DNA from: Mytilus galloprovincialis
Taxonomy: Eukaryota; Mollusca; Bivalvia; Mytilida; Mytilidae
Direction: 5' to 3'
Assembly: GCF_965363235.1 (NCBI RefSeq)
Contig: NC_134844.1
Span: 55,486,872-55,550,871, forward strand
Length of the DNA: 64,000 nt
The notes below the pieces were generated by a model. The model ran no database searches. It was not told the DNA's origin and saw only the letters and a program-made list of their open reading frames with translations. The position numbers and the translations under genes are program-made. Positions 58,717 through 64,000 of this stretch are shown piece after piece. The stretch's first letter is position 1. Every line of letters begins with the position of its first letter.

Positions 58717-58800
58717 TTAAAAATAAAAATGCACTTTGTGTAGTTTAAAGAAAGAAATTATATGCACCTTGTGCTGTTGTTTAAGATGCACTTTGCATGA
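58717..58800. repeat. Continuation of the 27 bp minisatellite beyond the MITE
   Basis: Three diverged units (ATGCACTTTGTGTAGTTTAA, ATGCACCTTGTGCTGTTGTT, ATGCACTTTGCATGATTG), separated from the main array by the TTAA-flanked MITE. Confidence 0.7.
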
Positions 58801-58898
58801 TTGTTATGTTATAGTGATAAATTTATATTTATTATTTACTAGCTAAGTTGTGCTTAGTTTTATTTATGTTTCATTATTACAGGACAGTGCAACATTGA

Positions 58899-59615
58899 GG
58901 GAAATTTCTCAGTTTGCGAATTCAAATCAACAGTTTACCGGATGTGAAAAAAAGCATTTTCAATATTGTGAGAAGCAGTAAAACAATTTCTACAAATAAA
59001 GAGTATGATGTGTATTTCAAAAAATGTAAAGAATGGTGTATTACATATAAAGTTATTCCGTTACAGTTTATATTAGTGGACTTGTGCAGCAATCCGTATC
59101 CGAGACAGTTTTATTAGCTCATTTTTATAGCATAAAGTGGTGTCACGATTTCAGTTTAGTATATAATCCGTGTGAAGACAAGCTTATTCAGATGATGATT
59201 GAAGGAGCTAAGAGAATTTTAAGTAAACCAGTTTTGAAAAAAGAGCCAATTACAGCAAATCATTTACAGAAGATAATGAAAAAAAAATGGGTAGTGATCG
59301 TGCTCATTTGCCGAATGTTATATAGTTTGTGCTATGATGTTAGTTGGTTATGCAGGATTTTTACGCTACAGTGAGATGGCAAATTTAAAGATGTGTAACA
59401 TAAAAAAAATTGACACTTATGTTTCTTTGAATATTGAATCTGGGAAAACTGATGTATATAGAAGGGGTAATAATGTTTTAATTTCTAAAACAAATTTGCC
59501 TACCTGTCCGGTAGTTTGGTTATTGACCTACATTATTTTAGCTAAATTGTCTTTGGATTCTAATCCATATGTTTTTCGTTCTGTTAGACCTTTTAAGTCA
59601 GAACATTTAATTTAA
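58899..59615 (+). mobile_element. Tyrosine recombinase element, N-terminal and core part (broken)
   Basis: Three blocks in successive frames resemble the xerD-like tyrosine recombinases common in mollusc genomes: an N-terminal SAM-like part with YFKKCKEWC, a middle part with IEGAKRILSKPVLKKEPITA, and a core block with GYAGFLRYSEMANLKMCNI, which holds the first catalytic Arg region. Such proteins belong to YR retroelements (DIRS/Ngaro kin) or to Cryptons; no reverse transcriptase is visible, so the class is open. The copy is a fossil with a few breaks and is interrupted by an insertion that follows it directly. Confidence 0.6.
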
Positions 59616-59627
59616 AACATTTAATAG

Positions 59628-60419
59628 GTATCCCATAAGGACGCGGTGTGTCAGTGTAAGATCACCCCGAAGGCCGGAGGCCAGAGAGTGATCCAACACT
59701 GACACTCCAAGTCCGAATGGGATAACTATTTTACATCCAAACTGTTTTAGATTAGACGAAAAACCATTTACAATTCATAAAATCTAGTTTAGAACGCCAC
59801 ACAACCATTATAATATACTTTATACATTACTATATGATGTATACCCTTTATGACCCCCGAACACGATGAGTAGATATCAAACAGTGTCAACTCGCTCCAC
59901 TGGCCAATCGGCCCACACTTTATCGCCACTTTATAAAAAAGATCGCCCCACTCTAGTTTACCGACTCGCTAAACTTTTGAAAAAGTGTAAAATCAAATTT
60001 AACAATCAGTCTGACAACTCACATATTAACGAAAAAGATTTAAACCCCACCGAATAAAAGGTTTGCCAACTCGCCCTACTTATAAAAATATCTTGCTTCC
60101 TTTAAGTATGTTAAATTACTGATAGTTCGTATCCAGTCGTCCTGGTGTAGTGGTATGTGTCGTTGCTTGTTATGCTAAAGGTCTAGCGTCCCAGCATATA
60201 CACTGGATTTTTTTCTACGTGAATTTAAATAGATAGTCTTTTCCGTACAATTAGTTATAAGTTTTATAGTGGATTCGACATTCCCGCCAAAACGTTACTG
60301 AACAAAGGAAAGCATCCATAACAGAGAAACTCAAACTGGGGTGATCTGGTAGGGGTGATCCGGCTCAGATCACCCCTGTTAGAACAAAGGAGCTGGGATG
60401 TAATATAAGTTAACAGATG
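59628..60419. mobile_element. Insertion inside the recombinase element
   Basis: About 790 bp separates the two recombinase parts. Its left edge carries TATCCCATAAGGACGCG and an inverted pair around GTGTCAGTG / CACTGACAC. Its right part carries GGGGTGATC / GATCACCCC inverted repeats and a tRNA-like segment (60131-60208). No transposase frame is seen. The exact borders are uncertain. Confidence 0.4.
60131..60208 (+). tRNA. tRNA-like sequence with Pol III boxes (probable pseudogene or SINE head)
   Basis: The ends ATCCAGT and ACTGGAT can pair as a 7 bp acceptor stem. TGGTGTAGTGG fits a Pol III A box, GGTCTAGCGTCC resembles a B box, and a run of seven T follows at once. The anticodon and T stems pair poorly and the A box sits about 4 nt too far in, so a decayed tRNA or the head of a tRNA-derived SINE is more likely than a working tRNA. 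Confidence 0.3.
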
Positions 60420-60670
60420 TTAATCGTCCTTTATCTTATACTAGAGCTAGGGAATAACTTTTGGGCACATTAACTGCGATTGGTCTTGATTGTAAGCATT
60501 TTTGTCTTCCTAGTTTGCGCAGTGGTGGTTCCACTGCTGCTGCAAGAAATGGTGTTTCTGATCGTTTAAAAAAAGAGCATGGAAGGTGGCGTACCGATTT
60601 TGCTAAAGATGGTTATATCAAAGATTCTGTTAAAAAGCAACTTACGGTTTCGTCAAATCTTGGTATATAA
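60420..60670 (+). mobile_element. Tyrosine recombinase element, C-terminal catalytic part (broken)
   Basis: It reads RPLSYTRARE, then SLRSGGSTAAARNGVSDRL, HGRWRTDFAKDGYIKDSV and ends VSSNLGI with a stop. This is the typical end of the xerD-like family, including the box around the second catalytic Arg and the HGRW...Y segment. It continues the part at 58899-59615 after an intervening insertion of about 0.8 kb. Fossil element. Confidence 0.6.
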
Positions 60671-60919
60671 CGGGTTATAGACATTTAGTTTTTTTATGAT
60701 ATTATTCAGCTCAATTATGCTATATTTTTACTATTTTCCCTTTGTCTCGAGGTTATAGCACACCTACATTATGTCATTTGTTCTTTGTTAAGGCCATAGA
60801 ATATAATTACTTTATATTCGGACGAACGTAGTGAGGAAGAATATAACCAAGTATTAGTACTTCAATTCAAAAGAATCTGCTTTTCAATTTCATTTTGTAA
60901 AAAAAAAAATGCATACATA

Positions 60920-61055
60920 TCTGACTATGCGGTATGGGCTTTGCTCATTGTTGAAGGCCGTACGGTGACCTATAGTTGTTAATGTCTGTGTTATTTTGTG
61001 GATAGTTGTCTCATTGGCAATCATACCACTTCTTCTTTTTTATATATAATTATTC
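60920..61055 (-). mobile_element. Mussel repeat A, copy 12 (end fragment)
   Basis: CTGACTATGCGGTATGGGCT, GGCCGTACGGTGACCTATAG, ending GGCAATCATACCACTTCTTC. It follows the tyrosine recombinase remnant. Confidence 0.7.
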
Positions 61056-61394
61056 ATCCCATATCCAATTGATTTTGTGTTTGCAGTGTATCATCTGAAA
61101 ATGCATATACCAAGTCAGAAATATGACAGTTGTTGCCCATTCGTTTGATAGTTTTTTTTTCGTTTGATTTTGCCATTTGATTAGGGACTTTCTGATTTGA
61201 ATTTCCCTCGGAGTTCAGTTTTTTTTTGTGATTTTGTTTTTGTCATAGATCAAACTTGTTCGTTCAGTGTATGTCCACTTGTGTTAATATGTCTTTTGAT
61301 TGTTTTAAACCATTTCGATTGATATTTTACAGTTTGTCTTTCTTTGTGTGATGTAACACTATCGTTTGAAACAAGGGTAAATGTTTGATACCAT

Positions 61395-61690
61395 TAAACG
61401 TTTAAACCTGTTGCTATTGTTTGCACCTGTCCTAAGTCGGGAATTTTATATTCAGTAGTTGCCGTTTGTTGATGTGGTTCTCGTATTTTTCGTTTTTTGC
61501 TGTTTATATAGATTAGACCGTTGGTTTTCCCATTTAAATGGTTTTAAACAAGTTACTTTTTGGGCCCTTTATAACTTGCTGTTCGGTGTGAGTCAATGCT
61601 CCGTGTTGAAGACCTATAATTGTTTAATTTTTATATTGTGACTTGGATGGAGAGTTGTCTCATTGGCAGTCGTACATCTTCTTATATCTG
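61395..61690 (-). mobile_element. Mussel repeat A, copy 13 (old)
   Basis: Diverged: CACCTGTCCTAAGTCGGGAA, CGTTTGTTGATGTGGTTCTC, GAGTTGTCTCATTGGCAGTC. Lies just downstream of the collagen C4-like gene. Confidence 0.55.
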
Positions 61691-61908
61691 TAAAATACAT
61701 CACGAATGTCAAATTAGAAAGGGAACACTCTCATATGGAGTCTACAAATCGCGTCTGTAAATCAAAATGCGATATACTGATGATATAACCAGTAATTCGA
61801 GAAAAAAAAAATACATTTCAGATTCACTTTAATAATGATAACTTGTAATATGCATATACTTAGCATATACTGATTAAGTAAAAACATATTTCATTGAGTT
61901 TCTTCGCC

Positions 61909-61914
61909 TTTATT
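61909..61914 (-). promoter_or_regulatory. Polyadenylation signal, short-chain collagen C4-like gene
   Basis: AATAAA on the minus strand only about 10 nt after the TAA stop, so the 3' UTR may be very short. Confidence 0.5.
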
Positions 61915-61924
61915 ACAAAAGATT

Positions 61925-62163
61925 TTATTTTGTACAAACAACGCAGTGAACATCTGTTGCATCTTTGTAAGGTGGACACCTTAAACTGCCACATTTGGTT
62001 TTTACTCCATAAAATAAGGCCCCATCTTCATTGCTAGATTTATTGTCGACAGGCTCGGCATCTTGGTCAACACATACATATTCTTTGCTGCTGTAATCTT
62101 TATGATCTGACATGATATATCCTTTGTACTCAAATGTCCAGCCTTTGTAGCAGGTTTTTCTTC
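61925..62163 (-). CDS. Short-chain collagen C4-like gene, terminal exon
   Basis: The acceptor AATCTTTTAG is followed by GRKTCYKGWTFEYKGYIMSD and a run ending KCGSLRCPPY...HCVVCTK, stop at 61927-61925. Six cysteines lie at conserved positions of the family as I recall it. Confidence 0.88.
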
Positions 62164-64000
62164 CTAAAAGATTGAAACAATATTGATTCAATGCCGTTCA
62201 ACTTGTACATCTACATCATTTTGCTTCAAACTATAACTACTTCTCGATCATTTTGTTTTAATTCTTGTGTAGATCAATTAAATCTAACGAGTCCTGATTA
62301 CTTTAAAGCCTATCTTGATTTGTTTTGTTGATACAAATTGAAAAAAATTCAGAACTTTTCATTTATTTCCTGTGATTGTTTTGTTTAATATGAGGTGCAA
62401 CACAAAGGCAACAGTAGTATCGTTGTCCAAATGTCATAAATTGAATGAGCGAAAACAAATTAAATCTGGGTCAGAAATTAAACCCGACGGAAAGTATTTC
62501 ATGTGATCGTTTTGTGGACTTTTAAGAATATTCCATCAATCTGGATGGACACCGGACATAAGATACATTTAACATGAACGGCCTGGTTTGCTTCGAAAAC
62601 GAGGATGGTGTAAATTGAACCAACTAGTAATTTATAAACGAGGATATATTACTATGTTCGCAATCACAAACCATGAGTAAAAGAAAAAAAGGAAAAAATC
62701 ACAAAAGACCACGCAGATTTAAAGTATTAAGTAGCATCAACTCCAACATAAACTGCTGTTCGTCGTTGTGCTTTTTAATGATAGGCAGTTTCCGTCGAGT
62801 TGCTCATCAGAAGAAAAATTCTGTAAATTGAATAAATGATGTCACAATCGATGAAATAAAAACGGGATTGCGGCTTTGGGAATAGGGACAAATTCATTAT
62901 CTTCTATGATACATGTGTTTTATAATGGTTAACCAAATAATGATGACGGCTGCACACATTAGAATAGCGAAATTGAACTTTACCCATTTGTATGTAAATC
63001 CTGCTGTTTTCTCTTTTTCATGAAAAATGAAGTTTACAATACAAAAATGTCTAGTCCATTATTTTTACAATCACGAATCAAGAAATGATAAAGATCTGAG
63101 TATATGACTAAATTTTTGCTTTAACATCAAACCATCATTATTGATGCTTTATTTTGTCAACAATGACGAAAATTTAAATTCTTAAAGATAAAGGAGTAGG
63201 TTCAGTAAGGGCCTGTTTTGGCCTAAAACTTCAGATTCATCTGAAAAAAGATTTAGACTCTTTTTAAAACACTTAAGTGTCAACTTCAGTTGTTCAATTA
63301 GTTTATGCGAAATATTTGAACTGATTTAGTCATTAATGACGCTCAAATGTAAGCTTACATATAAACAATCTATCAAATATCCAAAATAAGTCACTTTTCA
63401 GATGATTTTTGTCAAAAATAAAAGTGGCCGCATCCGTGTTTATTCTCAAAATTTATATATGATATGTGTTATCATCAAGTACAACTTACATTTAAATATT
63501 AAGAATGAACACAAATGCCGCCACTTCCATTTCAGACGAAAACTGTCTAAAAATTAACCAAAATTCCAAAATTTTGAAGATTTTAGTAATTTAGCATGGC
63601 TTAATGATGCTAGTACCCGATACATGTGCATTGTATTGTCAAAAACACCTCATATTTATGCAACAGAAGTATTTTACTTTCCAATAAATAGCTAAGAGGT
63701 TACATTCTAACAATTTTGTAGAACCGCTATATTTTGGGGCCAAATGTCTTACTGGGCCTACTCCGTTACCTGGTATCATCAGAACAGTTGATCGTTTTCT
63801 TTGGTAGCAAACAGTACATGGCACCTCTTTATTGTGTAAAGTTTTTTGGTTTTTCATTCCTGATGGGACTTGTGATGAAGCAAGCTCATATTCGGCACCA
63901 AATATCTGGTTAGTTGCAGCTGAAAAGGGTTCTCCATTTTCGGGGTTGTTTGGTAGACATAAATAGTTAACACCTCCTCCTTTATGTGTATAATGGTTAC
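61925..64000 (-). CDS. Short-chain collagen C4-like protein, 3' two exons (partial gene)
   Basis: Two exons, 63770-64000 (open at the window edge) and 61925-62163, join in phase 1 (CCAG|GTAACG to TTTTAG|GAAGA) across a 1.6 kb intron. The joined product contains GGGVNYLCLP, FGAEYEL, VPCTVCY, RSTVLMIPGRKTCYKGW, EYVCVD, GALFYGVKTKCGSLRCPP and ends HCVVCTK. This Cys-rich block order matches the C-terminal domain of proteins annotated 'short-chain collagen C4-like', a group I recall as expanded in bivalves and named after a sponge collagen. It is probably secreted and extracellular. The collagen or leader part, if present, is outside the window. The molecular role is not established. Confidence 0.85.
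62164..63189. other. Intron of the collagen C4-like gene, unique part
   Basis: About 1.0 kb between the terminal exon acceptor and the MITE. AT-rich, no other feature seen. Confidence 0.5.
63190..63766. mobile_element. GGAGTAGG MITE, full copy 2, abutting a splice donor
   Basis: Same TIRs and central hairpin (63421-63530) as the copy at 15125. Its right end (CCTACTCC) is within 1-5 bp of the GT donor at 63769-63768 of the collagen C4-like gene, so almost the first third of that intron is this element. Confidence 0.8.
63770..64000 (-). CDS. Short-chain collagen C4-like gene, penultimate exon (partial)
   Basis: Reads HYTHKGGGVNYLCLP through VPCTVCYQRKRSTVLMIP and ends on the first base of a Gly codon at GATACCAG|GTAACG. 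Its 5' part continues past 64000. The splice donor lies 1-5 bp from the end of a MITE (63190-63766). Confidence 0.85.

Noticed and set aside
58882-58945. Acceptor-like TTACAG at 58882 that could join the exon at 56939-57110 in frame (QCNIEGNFSVCEF)
   Set aside because: The bases are shared with the start of the recombinase frame in another phase, and the joined frame stops after about 20 codons. Coincidence is more likely.

Overview
The window looks like nuclear DNA of a marine bivalve, most likely a mussel (Mytilus or a close relative). It is AT-rich, genes are cut into small exons by long introns with canonical GT/AG borders, and most of the sequence is interspersed repeats. These include mussel-type repeats (core GATTGCCAATGAGACAACTC; core GACGCGCGTTTCGTCTAC), LINE fragments and many MITEs. 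The genus is inferred from remembered repeat sequences, not from a search. I found no rRNA, CRISPR array or bacterial-type operon.

Region 1 (449-42728, minus strand) is one host gene of ten exons encoding a secreted esterase of the poly(3-hydroxybutyrate) (PHB) depolymerase family. All ten exons could be placed by eye with matching splice phases; together they give 331 residues with a signal peptide and a Ser-Asp-His triad (S40, D125, H159). A TATA-like box lies upstream and an AATAAA downstream. The introns are 0.3 to 26 kb and hold nested repeats: short-motif-array elements (3.98-7.3 kb), a TIR element (12.1-14.6 kb), a foldback with a MITE inside (14.6-16 kb), an array of TCC....GGA palindromes (16.0-16.7 kb) repeated in inverted orientation at 36.6-37.2 kb, a LINE flanked by inverted repeats (18.3-19.9 kb), and a 3.3 kb Harbinger-like element with TAA target duplications in intron 2 (38.2-41.6 kb).

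Region 2 (42.8-56.9 kb) is intergenic: mussel repeats, a minus-strand LINE reverse transcriptase remnant at 44.3-44.7 kb, a GT-skewed reiterated block at 47.1-48.0 kb, a 460 bp tandem duplication at 49.4-50.3 kb and several palindromic MITEs.

Region 3 (56.9-61 kb) holds a plus-strand signal-peptide exon of an unidentified secreted protein (56939-57110), a 27 bp minisatellite split by a TTAA-flanked MITE, and a broken tyrosine-recombinase element interrupted by an insertion.

Region 4 (61925-64000, minus strand) contains the last two exons of a gene of the 'short-chain collagen C4-like' group; its upstream part lies beyond the window. The host genes are independent. The common theme is repeats: at least nine unrelated repeat families here have ends made of dense arrays of a short motif, usually pointing inward from both ends. 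This is the most unusual feature of the window.
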